DNA of 64,000 bases from Oceanobacillus timonensis (GCF_900166635.1 NZ_LT800497.1:4078344-4142343), one strand, 5' to 3'. Positions 46,828 through 55,799 are shown, counted from the stretch's first letter. Numbers and translations: made by a program. The notes: generated by a model from the sequence alone, not told the origin.

Positions 46828-46899
46828 TTAATCCAACCAGCTTATGATACAAACAGTAATCACTCCAATAAAAGCAAAGTCAACTTTGTTTCGTTTCAC
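46828..46899 (-). CDS. Micropeptide A: 23-residue membrane peptide
   Basis: GTG at 46899, seven bases after GGAGG. Basic start (MKRNKVD), one hydrophobic segment (FAFIGVITVCIISW) and ending in Leu-Asp, much like micropeptide B. An operator copy lies 28 bases upstream of its start. Confidence 0.55.
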   Translation of the reverse strand: MKRNKVDFAFIGVITVCIISWLD

Positions 46900-46926
46900 T
46901 TTTTCACCTCCAAACGGATTATTTAT

Positions 46927-46936
46927 TGATTAATCA
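46927..46936. promoter_or_regulatory. TetR operator candidate, copy 2 (micropeptides)
   Basis: Core TGATTAATCA in the perfect 14-bp palindrome ATTGATTAATCAAT, followed by CACTAAT. Confidence 0.65.
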
Positions 46937-46981
46937 ATCACTAATTACGATAAAAAATAAATAATCAAATTTATTGATTAC

Positions 46982-47500
46982 TTATTTTCCTTTCTCATCA
47001 ATTAGCTCGGGAAGGTCTAAGAAATAAGATATATTACATAGCATTCCTCGTGCCAAAAACGTACTGGCTTCTCTTTCTGCATCCTCTATTCCAGCAGACT
47101 TGAACCTTTCTAAAGTATAGTTTCTGATACGGGATAAACCTTTTTTGGCAGTGTCTTGTATCGGCTTTTCTGTTACAGAAATACCTATTACTTGCAATGC
47201 AATCTCATTAGGATACCATTCGGACAGCTCCTCATACGCATCAATCATTTTTTCAACGAGCTGTTCTGGATCTGATTCCACATTTTTAAATGTTTGAAGG
47301 ATTCTTTCAAATGCTCTGTCCAAAGCAGCGATGAATAATGCTTCCTTTGTTTTATAGAACCGAAAAACATACGGTTGAGAAATGGCTGCTCTTTCTGCAA
47401 CATGAGCAGTAGTTGCATTATAATACCCCTTTTCCGCAAATACTTCCAATCCAGCTTCCAGAATCTCTTCTTTACGATTTTCTTTTTTTGATCTTGCCAT
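46982..47500 (-). CDS. TetR-family regulator
   Basis: 172 residues from ATG at 47500 behind AGGTG. HTH at residues 8-55 (RKEEILEAGLEVFAEKGYYN, AAISQPYVFRFYKTKEALF). The C-terminal helical domain should bind an unknown ligand. An operator copy lies 25 bases upstream, suggesting autoregulation. Confidence 0.87.
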   Translation of the reverse strand: MARSKKENRKEEILEAGLEVFAEKGYYNATTAHVAERAAISQPYVFRFYKTKEALFIAALDRAFERILQTFKNVESDPEQLVEKMIDAYEELSEWYPNEIALQVIGISVTEKPIQDTAKKGLSRIRNYTLERFKSAGIEDAEREASTFLARGMLCNISYFLDLPELIDEKGK

Positions 47501-47524
47501 ATCCGTGCACCTACCCAAATTTAG

Positions 47525-47534
47525 TGATTAATCA
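47525..47534. promoter_or_regulatory. TetR operator candidate, copy 3 (tetR itself)
   Basis: Core TGATTAATCA within TTTAGTGATTAATCAATTAC. Confidence 0.65.
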
Positions 47535-47656
47535 ATTACAAATTATCCTACCTCTTTTTTTAAATCAAAGCAAGTACTTTGCAATAATTTTTAATAAACA
47601 TGTTAATAAGTAATAGACATGCACCGCTGAAAGTCTTCCATATTTCCTACAATGAA

Positions 47657-47703
47657 TCTTTAGAAAGAGCTTTATGAGCGTCGAATGAAGCTCTTTCTAA
47701 AGA
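47657..47703. repeat. Perfect 16-bp inverted repeat
   Basis: TCTTTAGAAAGAGCTT / AAGCTCTTTCTAAAGA with a 15-base loop between the TetR and acetyltransferase genes; possible terminator for the latter, without a T-run. Confidence 0.5.
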
Positions 47704-47806
47704 TAAATTACATGTTCATTATTTCATTTGAACCACGCCTACTCCTATGGTTGAACATTTCCTTTAAAATAGTGAACTTCTGAAATCATCTCATCATCCA
47801 CTACTT

Positions 47807-48319
47807 TTATGCTTCCGTGGGTTTTTCTGGTCCGTTAAACTCTAATTGATAAAAAGCCAAATCCCTCCATTGTTTAAATTTAAAACCAGCATTTTTTATC
47901 GTCCCTGCATGCTCAAAACCAAATTTCTTATGCAAGGCAATACTTTTCTCATTCGCAGCATCAATACCAGCGATCATTGTCATATATTCCCTTTCACGGG
48001 CAATGGCAATAATTTCTTTCATCAATGAGCTGGCGATACCCTTTTTACGATACCTCTTGTCTACATAAACGGAATGTTCAATCGAATATTTATAAGCTGG
48101 CCAGTCTCTAAAAGGACCAAACGTTGCAAATCCCGCGACATTACCATCTTGTTCATTCACTAATATTGGATATCCTGCATCCTTTTTCTGCTTAAACCAG
48201 GCTTCCCTGTTCGCCAATGTTTGCGGTTGATAAGAATAAACGGCCGTAGTGTGCAAGATAGCATCATTATAAATTTCTAAAATGGCTGGTAAATCTTTTG
48301 AAGTTGCTTCCCTTATCAT
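47807..48319 (-). CDS. GNAT N-acetyltransferase, phosphinothricin/methionine-sulfoximine type
   Basis: 170 residues. MIREATSKDLPAILEIYNDAI at the N-terminus, acetyl-CoA loop RYRKKGIASSLMKEI, and AGIDAANEKSIALHKKFGFE at the C-terminus. This is the PAT/YwnH pattern; such enzymes acetylate glutamate analogues or toxic amino acids. Substrate not proven. Confidence 0.83.
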   Translation of the reverse strand: MIREATSKDLPAILEIYNDAILHTTAVYSYQPQTLANREAWFKQKKDAGYPILVNEQDGNVAGFATFGPFRDWPAYKYSIEHSVYVDKRYRKKGIASSLMKEIIAIAREREYMTMIAGIDAANEKSIALHKKFGFEHAGTIKNAGFKFKQWRDLAFYQLEFNGPEKPTEA

Positions 48320-48499
48320 TTCATACTTCCTTTCACAACTGTCTTGATTTGTAACTTAAAGATTGGAACAACTCCACCAATCAACTTCCTATTATTTTGA
48401 ACATGCATCCATTATTTTATTTTTCATTATAAGCTAAATTCCATATAATACAATTAATACTCACAAATTTAATTCATTATATTTTAAGGAGGAGCAACC

Positions 48500-49288
48500 A
48501 TGGAACACCATGCAAAAGATAATTGGAATGCAAATTTGTATGATGGAAATCATTCCTTTGTATCAAAATTCGGAAGTGATCTACTAGAACTTTTATCTCC
48601 TTTAGAAGGAGAACAGATTCTTGATGTTGGATGCGGTACAGGAGATTTAGCAAATAAAATCGATCAGCAAGGCGCAAATGTAATCGGTGTTGATAAATCA
48701 GAGAATATGGTGCATCAAGCAAACCAGAAATATCCAGAATTAACGTTTATGAAGAAAGATGTTTTAGAGCTCGAATACAACAATGATTTTGACGCCGTTT
48801 TCTCTAATGCAACCCTTCATTGGGTAAAGCATCCTAAAGAGGCACTTCAGCATATCTACAGCAGCCTGAAACCCGGCGGAAGATTTATTGCAGAGTTTGG
48901 TGGTAAAAGCAATGTTCAAACGATTACAAATGAAATCATCAATCAGATTAAAAAAGCTGGAATCCCCTATACATCAGAACAGTTTCCCTGGTACTTCCCA
49001 AGCATAGGAGAGTACGCAGCATTAATGGAGGAGACGGGATTTAACGTAACCTTTGCCCAGCATTTCAATCGGCCGACGCCCTTAGAGGGAGACAATGGCC
49101 TGAGAAATTGGATGGAAATGTTCTGCGGAAATATCTTTGAAAATCATCCGGAATCTATCAAAGAACGTGTGATGACACAGGTAGAAAATAACTTAAAGGA
49201 TGTCCTGTACCAAGATGGACAGTGGATAGCAGATTATAAACGACTTCGTGTCATTGGGATAAAACAAGACGGTATATCTACTAAATGA
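48500..49288 (+). CDS. Class I SAM-dependent methyltransferase
   Basis: 262 residues behind AAGGAGGAG. Motif I ILDVGCGTGDLA (residues 40-52), motif II VIGVDKSENMV, and FDAVFSNATLHWVKHP. The HW pair and overall length resemble trans-aconitate methyltransferase-type enzymes. Substrate unknown. Confidence 0.82.
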   Translation: MEHHAKDNWNANLYDGNHSFVSKFGSDLLELLSPLEGEQILDVGCGTGDLANKIDQQGANVIGVDKSENMVHQANQKYPELTFMKKDVLELEYNNDFDAVFSNATLHWVKHPKEALQHIYSSLKPGGRFIAEFGGKSNVQTITNEIINQIKKAGIPYTSEQFPWYFPSIGEYAALMEETGFNVTFAQHFNRPTPLEGDNGLRNWMEMFCGNIFENHPESIKERVMTQVENNLKDVLYQDGQWIADYKRLRVIGIKQDGISTK

Positions 49289-49309
49289 GTTTTGATTAAA
49301 TAGACAGGA

Positions 49310-49344
49310 CAGGAATCTGTAATAAGGGGCCATATAGATTCCTG
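49310..49344. terminator. Hairpin between convergent genes
   Basis: CAGGAATCT / AGATTCCTG, 9 bp, 17-base loop. Confidence 0.5.
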
Positions 49345-49375
49345 CCTTCCCTTACACTTCTCACCACTCCTCTAT

Positions 49376-50659
49376 TTAACGAAACGAAAAAGATTCTACC
49401 GTCTCTTTTCCCGAAAACATATCCTTCACGTTAAACTGATTATTCCTGACTTCCCCATCGCCAATGATGATTACGTTTCGTATTTTTTCTTTATTCGCCC
49501 TGTCAAGCGCCTTATCGACCTTTTTATTGCCTAATTCCACCTCTACGTTATATCCTTTCTCCCGGAAATATGTTGATACAGACAGCGATTCTTTTTCTCT
49601 CCCTAGAGGAATAATATAATAATCCACCTCTTTTCCAACAGACTGAATTCCTTCCCCAGCGGCCATCGCGGTATAAATCACATCCAGCCCAAAAGAGATT
49701 CCAACGGTAGAGAAAGTTTCATCTGTTCCTATCAGTCCGCCGATTGCATTATCATATCTTCCTCCGCTCCCGATGCTGGACTTCAACGAATCATCCGCTA
49801 AAAACATTTCATAAACCGTACCTGTATATATTTCTAGCCCTCGTGCCAGAAACGGATTAAATATACATTGGTCGCTAATATCCAAATAATCAAGATATGA
49901 TTTCAGCTCTTTTAGTTCCTGCAATCCCTGTCTGACTTGTTCATTTTGATTAGATAATGATTCAAAACGGGTAAAGTCAGTATGATAGTCAGCCGTCAAA
50001 AATTGTTTAATGGAGCAGACCGCATCATCTGACACTCCTAGTTCAGCAAGCTCGGCTATAACTGCGTCCATCCCTATCTTCTCCAGCTTATCCAAAATCA
50101 GCACCACTTTATTGATTTTCACATCCGCTACACCAAACACTTCCAATGCTCCGGTTAATAATTTCCTATTATTATATTGAATATTCACCTGCATTCCAAG
50201 CTTGTCAAAGCCATCCAGCGCCATCATCATTAATTCCGCTTCAGCCAATTGTGAATCTACACCGACAATATCCACATCACACTGAGTAAATTCACGCAAT
50301 CTGCCTGTTTTTATTGGCCCATCCCGAAATACTTTACCAATTTCATACCGCTTAAATGGCATTTTTAATGTCGGGTTCATTGCCGCCACTTTGGCGAAAG
50401 GAATGGTAAGGTCGTAGCGTAAAGCCAGGTCTCTTTCTCCCCTGTCTGTTAAGGTGTACATCTCCTCTAGTATTTCTGCTCCACCGCCATACTTTGAAGC
50501 AAGCAATTCCGTATAATTTAAGATCGGTGTTTCCAGCGGTTGACATCCATATTGAATAAATACATCTTCTAATGTTCTCCGGATATTTCTGCGCATACTT
50601 TCTGACTCCGGCAAATAATCTCGTGTTCCTTTTACATTTTGATAATCCATTTTCTTCAT
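49376..50659 (-). CDS. hisS: Histidyl-tRNA synthetase, second (archaeal/eukaryal-like) type
   Basis: 427 residues, ATG behind AGGAGG. Class II motifs: ALRYDLTIPFAK and FKRYEIGKVFRDGPIKTGRL with REFTQCDVDIVG (motif 2), HisA segment RGLEIYTGTVYEMF, and SSIGSGGRYDNAIG with VGISFGLDVI (motif 3); an anticodon-binding domain covers about 330-427. The LRYDLTIPFA and REFTQCD wording differs from the housekeeping B. subtilis HisS and fits the second HisRS found in some bacilli. The leader carries a His-codon attenuator instead of a T-box. Confidence 0.9.
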   Translation of the reverse strand: MKKMDYQNVKGTRDYLPESESMRRNIRRTLEDVFIQYGCQPLETPILNYTELLASKYGGGAEILEEMYTLTDRGERDLALRYDLTIPFAKVAAMNPTLKMPFKRYEIGKVFRDGPIKTGRLREFTQCDVDIVGVDSQLAEAELMMMALDGFDKLGMQVNIQYNNRKLLTGALEVFGVADVKINKVVLILDKLEKIGMDAVIAELAELGVSDDAVCSIKQFLTADYHTDFTRFESLSNQNEQVRQGLQELKELKSYLDYLDISDQCIFNPFLARGLEIYTGTVYEMFLADDSLKSSIGSGGRYDNAIGGLIGTDETFSTVGISFGLDVIYTAMAAGEGIQSVGKEVDYYIIPLGREKESLSVSTYFREKGYNVEVELGNKKVDKALDRANKEKIRNVIIIGDGEVRNNQFNVKDMFSGKETVESFSFR

Positions 50660-50690
50660 TTTTCCTTACCTCCTATTTTTAAATACAAAA

Positions 50691-50736
50691 AAATCGCATT
50701 ATGAGTTAAGTGATTTACTTAATTCAAATGCGATTT
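50691..50736 (-). terminator. Attenuator terminator ahead of hisS
   Basis: A long hairpin (AAATCGCATT / AATGCGATTT plus inner TGA/TCA and TTAAGT/ACTTAA) followed on the minus strand by TTTTTTTG, 20 bases before the hisS ribosome-binding site. Confidence 0.88.
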
Positions 50737-50792
50737 AATGTATAATAGCCTTCCTCATTCGATTTTTTAAATTAAATCGATCAGCAAGGCTA
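50731..50792 (-). ncRNA. Antiterminator and pre-emptor hairpins of the hisS leader
   Basis: The leader can fold a pre-emptor (TAGCCTT/AAGGCTA, 50746-50752 with 50786-50792, inner TCGATTT/AAATCGA) or an antiterminator (CGATTTAAT at 50771-50779 with ATTAAATCG at 50731-50739). The antiterminator uses bases of both the pre-emptor and the terminator, so the structures exclude one another. Confidence 0.65.
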
Positions 50793-50846
50793 GTTGATAT
50801 GATGATGGAATTGTGAGAAGGAATCATTTGTTTTAACGAAAACCAT
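50790..50846 (-). CDS. His-rich leader peptide (hisS attenuator)
   Basis: 18 residues, MVFVKTNDSFSQFHHHIN, with GAGGTG six bases before ATG. Three consecutive CAT codons (50799-50807) lie just before the stop, and the stop lies inside the 5' arm of the pre-emptor hairpin. A ribosome held at uncharged His codons would cover that arm. Confidence 0.75.
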   Translation of the reverse strand: MVFVKTNDSFSQFHHHIN

Positions 50847-50870
50847 TTTGCTCACCTCTGATTTCGAATA

Positions 50871-50899
50871 AGTTTAGCATAACCAATTGATATTTTCAA
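50871..50899 (-). promoter_or_regulatory. Promoter of the hisS leader
   Basis: On the minus strand TTGAAA (50894-50899) and TAAACT (50871-50876), 17 bases apart, about 20 bases before the leader-peptide start codon. Confidence 0.6.
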
Positions 50900-50902
50900 A
50901 AG

Positions 50903-50937
50903 AAAAACCTATACCTTTAATTAAAGTACAGGTTTTT
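50903..50937 (-). terminator. Terminator of the EamA transporter gene
   Basis: AAAAACCTGTAC / GTATAGGTTTTT on the minus strand (one wobble pair) followed by C-TTTT. Confidence 0.75.
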
Positions 50938-50948
50938 TCTACATAGCC

Positions 50949-51815
50949 CTATTCCTTCGCTTCCTTCAAATCCCGATTATTTCGCAGGAACATGTAAAAC
51001 GATGCGCCAAAGATAGCAAGATAGCCAAAGATACTCCATATATCTGGAATTTGCCCAAAGAAGACAATGCTAAAGATTCCTGAATAGACGACTGTAGAAT
51101 AGAAAAAGATAGATATCTCTTTTGCAGGTGCAAATTTATAAGCAACGGTAACACCGAACTGCCCGACGGTTGCGAACACGCCTGCTGCAAGCAAATACAA
51201 CCACTGCGTTCCAGTCATCGGTTCATAAAAAAAGATAACTGGCGGTAATAGAATCACCGTGGAAAAGGCTGAAAAATAAAATACAACCGTATAGAACTGT
51301 TCTTTATTGCCAAGTACTCGTAAAACGGTGTAAGCCCCTCCGGCAAAAACAGCGGATAAAATCCCCGCTGCATAAGGAACTATATCCAAATTGAAAACAG
51401 GCTTAATAATAAACAATGTTCCAAGAAACGCAATAATAACAGAAACCACCTGAAACCGCATCACGTACTCTCTTAGAAAAATCGCAGCAAAAATAATCGT
51501 TATAAATGGACTCATTTTATTCAGCATATCCGCATCGGAAAGAACAAGGTGGTCGATTGCATAGAAATTCAACAAGACCCCTATCATGCCCAAAGCGGAG
51601 CGCAAGAGTAAGTATTTTTGGTTTTTCTTTTTCCCAAAAAGCCGCTCTCTATGATATAGCACAAAACCTAACGCAATCAACATTGCTACTCCATTACGAA
51701 ATAATGTTTTTTGTATGGTAGGTACGTCCCCTGACAACTTTACAAACATTGCCATCAACGCAAAACCTAACGCAGACAATAATAACAATAAGATTCCTTT
51801 ATTTCTGTCACTCAT
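50949..51815 (-). CDS. EamA/DMT-family transporter
   Basis: 288 residues with ten hydrophobic segments in two EamA repeats (residues 5-135 and 148-280). Drug/metabolite transporter superfamily; cargo unknown. Single gene. Confidence 0.83.
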   Translation of the reverse strand: MSDRNKGILLLLLSALGFALMAMFVKLSGDVPTIQKTLFRNGVAMLIALGFVLYHRERLFGKKKNQKYLLLRSALGMIGVLLNFYAIDHLVLSDADMLNKMSPFITIIFAAIFLREYVMRFQVVSVIIAFLGTLFIIKPVFNLDIVPYAAGILSAVFAGGAYTVLRVLGNKEQFYTVVFYFSAFSTVILLPPVIFFYEPMTGTQWLYLLAAGVFATVGQFGVTVAYKFAPAKEISIFFYSTVVYSGIFSIVFFGQIPDIWSIFGYLAIFGASFYMFLRNNRDLKEAKE

Positions 51816-51967
51816 GATTGTATTATTTCCTCCTCATTCTTTGCTGTTCCATTTTATATTTTACCAAAACGTGTATATCATAATACAAAAATGCTTTGTG
51901 TGCCAACATACTGCTTTTATGATGGTTTTCTCACCCAAAGCAATCATACAAAAGAAAAGCATGATAA

Positions 51968-51996
51968 AAGCCCATTTCTAAATATAAAATGGGCTT
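51968..51996. terminator. Terminator-like hairpin
   Basis: A perfect 10-bp stem (AAGCCCATTT / AAATGGGCTT), followed on the minus strand by TTATC; probably serves the flavoenzyme gene that ends at 52091. Confidence 0.6.
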
Positions 51997-52090
51997 CCAC
52001 CTGGCAGGTAATCTCACTTTTGACTATCTATTTACAATATCATCATACGTACGTTTAACGCTATAAAAGTAGCTATTCCCCGGTACCCTC

Positions 52091-53260
52091 TCATTCCGTT
52101 TTTCTTAACAACGATGCGTCTAAGTTACTCACGGAGCTTTGACCAGCCAGTCCCATCGTAATGTCCAAATCAGCAAGCAGATGTTGCATTACTTCTTTGA
52201 CGCCCTCCTGACCTGCAACTGCAAGACCATACATAAGCGGTCTTCCAACAAGTACCGCTTTCGCACCAAGCGCCATGGCCTTCATAATGTCGGATCCTCT
52301 CCTGATTCCGCTATCCATGAATATTTCCGTTTTATCCCCTACAGCAGCTACAATATCAGGGAGTACTTCCAAAGCCCCAACCGCACCGTCTACCTGGCGT
52401 CCGCCATGGTTTGATACGATAATACCATCCACACCTTTTTCTACAGCAAGTTTGGCATCTTCCGGGTGTAAAATCCCCTTTAAAATAATCGGCAGACTAG
52501 TATGTTCACGCAAAAAGTCGATACTCTCCCAGGTCAATCCTGTATTCCCAAAAATCTTCGTCCAATGCATAATGGCAGATTGCGGGTCTTCCTGCGGTGG
52601 TTTATCCAACTTAGCCAAGAATGCTGGATCCGTAAAATAATTTCCGACACCTTCGCCTGCCAAGAATGGCAAATAAACATTTTTTAAATCATGCTCTCTC
52701 CACGCCATCATGGGAGTATCTAAAGTCACTACAATCGCAGAATACCCCGATTTTTCAGCACGCCTTAAAAAGCTTGCTGTGATTTCAGGGTCTCTGCTCC
52801 AATACAGTTGAAACCAGCGTGGCGCATCTCCCATCGCCTCTGCTACTTTTTCCATCGGCACAGAGGAAGCTGAACTTGCTATATAAGGAACGCCTATTTC
52901 AGCAGATGCCTTTGCAGAGCCAATCTCTCCTTCTTCATGTATGATCGACTGTACGCCAATAGGTGCTTGTAATATAGGAAAAGGGTATTTTTGGCCCAAT
53001 AAACGAACCGATAAATCACGTTTATCTACATTCCGCAGCATACGCGGAACCATCCTTTGATTGGAAAATGCTTGCAAATTGGCTTGCATGGTTTTCTCAC
53101 CGCCAGCCCCACCTGCAATATAGTAATAAGGGCCATCCTGCAATTTTTCACGAGCTACATTTTCCCACTCCTCATGTATTACTGGAAGTCGATTAGGGTC
53201 TGGATTATGCATTGTTGCATAAATTTGGTATTGAATATCATTCCCGATATTATTCTCCAT
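52091..53260 (-). CDS. FMN-dependent lactate 2-monooxygenase-family enzyme
   Basis: 389 residues. Alpha-hydroxy-acid oxidase fold: YYYIAGGAGGEKTM, PRMLRNVDKRDLS, APIGVQSIIHEEGE, WFQLYWSRDPEI, catalytic SNHGGRQVDGAVGALE and DSGIRRGSDIMKAMALGAKA. The long loop with LPFLAGEGVGNYFTDP is typical of lactate monooxygenase rather than lactate or glycolate oxidase. It likely oxidises L-lactate or a related hydroxy acid with O2. Confidence 0.85.
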   Translation of the reverse strand: MENNIGNDIQYQIYATMHNPDPNRLPVIHEEWENVAREKLQDGPYYYIAGGAGGEKTMQANLQAFSNQRMVPRMLRNVDKRDLSVRLLGQKYPFPILQAPIGVQSIIHEEGEIGSAKASAEIGVPYIASSASSVPMEKVAEAMGDAPRWFQLYWSRDPEITASFLRRAEKSGYSAIVVTLDTPMMAWREHDLKNVYLPFLAGEGVGNYFTDPAFLAKLDKPPQEDPQSAIMHWTKIFGNTGLTWESIDFLREHTSLPIILKGILHPEDAKLAVEKGVDGIIVSNHGGRQVDGAVGALEVLPDIVAAVGDKTEIFMDSGIRRGSDIMKAMALGAKAVLVGRPLMYGLAVAGQEGVKEVMQHLLADLDITMGLAGQSSVSNLDASLLRKTE

Positions 53261-53410
53261 CGCTTATTTCTCCTCCATTTCTTATATTTATATATACTAT
53301 TATCATATACCATATTTTATTAATTTTGCATTATCAGAAAATAATTCTTTTCTCCCTCATATTTTATATGTAAACATTAAGGCTTAATGAAACATTGAAT
53401 CACACAAAAA

Positions 53411-53453
53411 AACGTCTTCTAAAAGGAATATTATATTCCTTTTAGAAGACGTT
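53411..53453 (-). terminator. Strong terminator of the peptide transporter gene
   Basis: A perfect 20-bp stem (53411-53430 / 53434-53453) with a three-base loop, followed on the minus strand by TTTTTTTG. Confidence 0.9.
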
Positions 53454-53556
53454 CAGGACAAATAAGTACGCAGCAAAATTCCAGTTCCATATAGCATTTT
53501 CAAATCTTTTCTATTCTTAAAACAAGAGTCTTACTGTCCGTTGCCCTGTAATAAAC

Positions 53557-55038
53557 TTATGCTCTCTTCTTAATTACAGAAGAAACCACAAACAGGATTA
53601 CACCCAGCAACACAGCAATTCCGCCTATAATTCCAAAATAGAGAATCTCTGTTTCAGGGCTGTACAATTTAACAATTTGCGCATTAATCGCCTGAGCTGA
53701 AGCATTAGATAAGAACCAGAGACCCATAGTCTGTGCAGAAAATGCTGCAGGAGCCATTCTTGTTGTCGCTGCTAATCCAACTGGTGATAAACATAGTTCA
53801 CCAAGCACAACAATCAAGAAGCTTAGTATAAGCCATATTGGACTGACAAGTGCATCAGGACCTGCGTAAATAGCTGGAATAATCATGATTAAGAAAGAAA
53901 GACCAGCAAAAATCAAGCCAAAGGAAAATTTCTTATTCGTAGATGGCTGTCTCTTGCCAAGTTTCATCCATAATGCTGCAAATACCGGCGCTAGCAATAC
54001 AATAAATAATGGGTTGAATGATTGGAACCAAGACGATTGCAAGGAAAATCCAGCTAATGATAATTTGATTCGTTCATCCGCATATTGAGCTAGAATAATA
54101 GAACCTTGTTCCTGAATGGCCCAAAACATCATTGCTGCAACAAATAACGGAATGTAGGCCAATAGATTTTTCTGTTCCGTTTTCGTAGTTTTCTTACTGA
54201 AATACATCACTAAAAAGTACATAACGGGAATGATAATCCCTAAAACACTGACAGTCATAATAAATCCGTCAATCGTTAATATACCATTGGAAATCAGAAT
54301 AGCACCAACAATGACAATGATTAACGCACCGATTCCAAATTTCAGAAATACGGATTTTTTTTCATCAGCGGATAATGGATTGGGCACATAAGAACCAGCA
54401 AGTCCTAAATATTTCTTTCTGGTAGCCAAAAATACAATGAGCCCAATAACCATCCCAAGAGCCGCTATACCAAATCCAAGATGAAAATTATATTTTTGCC
54501 CAAGTGTTCCGACAATAAACGGCGCTATGAAACCACCAAGGTTAATACCCATATAGAATATACTAAAACCAGAATCAATACGCATATCTTCCTTATCATA
54601 TAAATCCCCGACAATATTGGATACATTTGGTTTTAATAGTCCAGTACCAATAACAATTAAGCCCATGGATACAAATAAAGCCGTTACTCCTCCTGGGAAG
54701 GACAAGGCAATATGACCTGCCATTATTAATATTCCGCCATAAAAGACGGTTCTTTTCATGCCAAGCAACCGGTCTGCAATCCAGCCGCCGATAATCCCTG
54801 ACATATAAACAAGCGAACCATAAATAGCCATGATGGAAGCTGCTGTTCCTCTATCCAGCCCCAGTCCGCCATCTTTTATTGCATAATACATATAATAGAT
54901 TAGGATAGCTCTCATCCCGTAATAGGAAAATCTTTCCCAAAACTCTGTGAAAAATAATGTAAATAAGCCTTTAGGATGTCCGAAAAAACCTTTTTGCGGA
55001 ATACTCTCAAGGATCTCTTGTGAATTCTTCGTTGTCAT
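53557..55038 (-). CDS. dtpT: POT/PTR-family proton-coupled di/tripeptide transporter
   Basis: 493 residues, about 14 hydrophobic segments. Family signatures: FSYYGMRAILIYYMYYA (EFWERFSYYG), GGWIADRLLG and FYMGINLGGFIAP. It imports short peptides. A 420-base 5' leader with a structured terminator-like region precedes it. Confidence 0.92.
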   Translation of the reverse strand: MTTKNSQEILESIPQKGFFGHPKGLFTLFFTEFWERFSYYGMRAILIYYMYYAIKDGGLGLDRGTAASIMAIYGSLVYMSGIIGGWIADRLLGMKRTVFYGGILIMAGHIALSFPGGVTALFVSMGLIVIGTGLLKPNVSNIVGDLYDKEDMRIDSGFSIFYMGINLGGFIAPFIVGTLGQKYNFHLGFGIAALGMVIGLIVFLATRKKYLGLAGSYVPNPLSADEKKSVFLKFGIGALIIVIVGAILISNGILTIDGFIMTVSVLGIIIPVMYFLVMYFSKKTTKTEQKNLLAYIPLFVAAMMFWAIQEQGSIILAQYADERIKLSLAGFSLQSSWFQSFNPLFIVLLAPVFAALWMKLGKRQPSTNKKFSFGLIFAGLSFLIMIIPAIYAGPDALVSPIWLILSFLIVVLGELCLSPVGLAATTRMAPAAFSAQTMGLWFLSNASAQAINAQIVKLYSPETEILYFGIIGGIAVLLGVILFVVSSVIKKRA

Positions 55039-55163
55039 AATCTTCCTGTCCCTTTCTTTTTAATTTCTTTCGGATTTTGCAATATATCTGGCTTCTATCA
55101 ATGCCGCAGCATTCAATCAGATTAAATTAATGCTCTTACATAAATATTCAAACAATTAAAAAA

Positions 55164-55222
55164 TACCTCGCCATTTGTGTTCTGGTTTACTGAAATCGTA
55201 AAACCGCCAAACAGAAGAGGTA
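55164..55222 (-). promoter_or_regulatory. Terminator-like structure in the dtpT leader
   Basis: On the minus strand TACCTC / GAGGTA closes a structure with TTCTG/CAGAA and TTTAC/GTAAA helices and is followed by TTTTTT. It lies about 125-180 bases before the start codon and would end leader transcripts, so the leader may be an attenuator or unknown riboswitch. Confidence 0.5.
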
Positions 55223-55465
55223 CCTGTAATTGATGAGCCTTATAAGCAAATACTGCATGAAATAAACACAACTTTCACAGAAATAAACGGATTTAAACAA
55301 TCATCATGCAAGTATGACAAAGCCTTTCTGACATTGCTTCCTTTTATTTTCAAATACATTATTTATTTCTGCTTTGAAAATAAAGGTTTATTTTATGCTT
55401 ACCTTTGGTTCGTCAGGGTACTGCTTCTTTTGTTTATTTCCATATATAAAAGTTGAATACTATAT
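55223..55465 (-). other. Long untranslated leader of dtpT
   Basis: About 240 transcribed bases upstream of the terminator-like structure, with local helices such as TTTTCAAA/TTTGAAAA and AAAGGT/ACCTTT. It does not fit T-box, TPP, FMN, SAM, purine or lysine classes by eye. Confidence 0.4.
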
Positions 55466-55494
55466 ATCATACCACTCTGAAACCATAATGTAAA
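55466..55494 (-). promoter_or_regulatory. Promoter of the dtpT leader
   Basis: On the minus strand TTTACA (55489-55494) and TATGAT (55466-55471), exactly 17 bases apart. The remaining bases to 55799 contain only AT-rich sequence ahead of the DUF2294 gene. Confidence 0.6.
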
Positions 55495-55799
55495 TTGACT
55501 GGGAAGTGGTTATTTTTTCAAATTTTATATAGTATCCTTTGAGAGATTGAAAACAGTTATTGTTATTAAGAAGTCATTATTTATAAATATGACAGAAATA
55601 TAACAATATTTTTAAAATCAAATCAATTTTCAAAATAGATAAACAATGGTATAGTAGTAGGGGGATTGTAAAATAATGTACGGTCCTTATAATGTTTTTT
55701 CAAATACTACTCAATCATATTAACAGCTATGGAAACAAAATTTATTTTCGCAGGCGAATATAGCTATATTACTTATAACATCAAAAAAGGAGAAACCAA

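Noticed and set aside
50660..50870. T-box leader for hisS
   Set aside because: The T-box core (AGGGTGGNACCGCG) is absent. The His leader peptide explains the terminator better.
55164..55480. T-box or known riboswitch in the dtpT leader
   Set aside because: No T-box core sequence and no recognised aptamer blocks; kept only as an unassigned leader.
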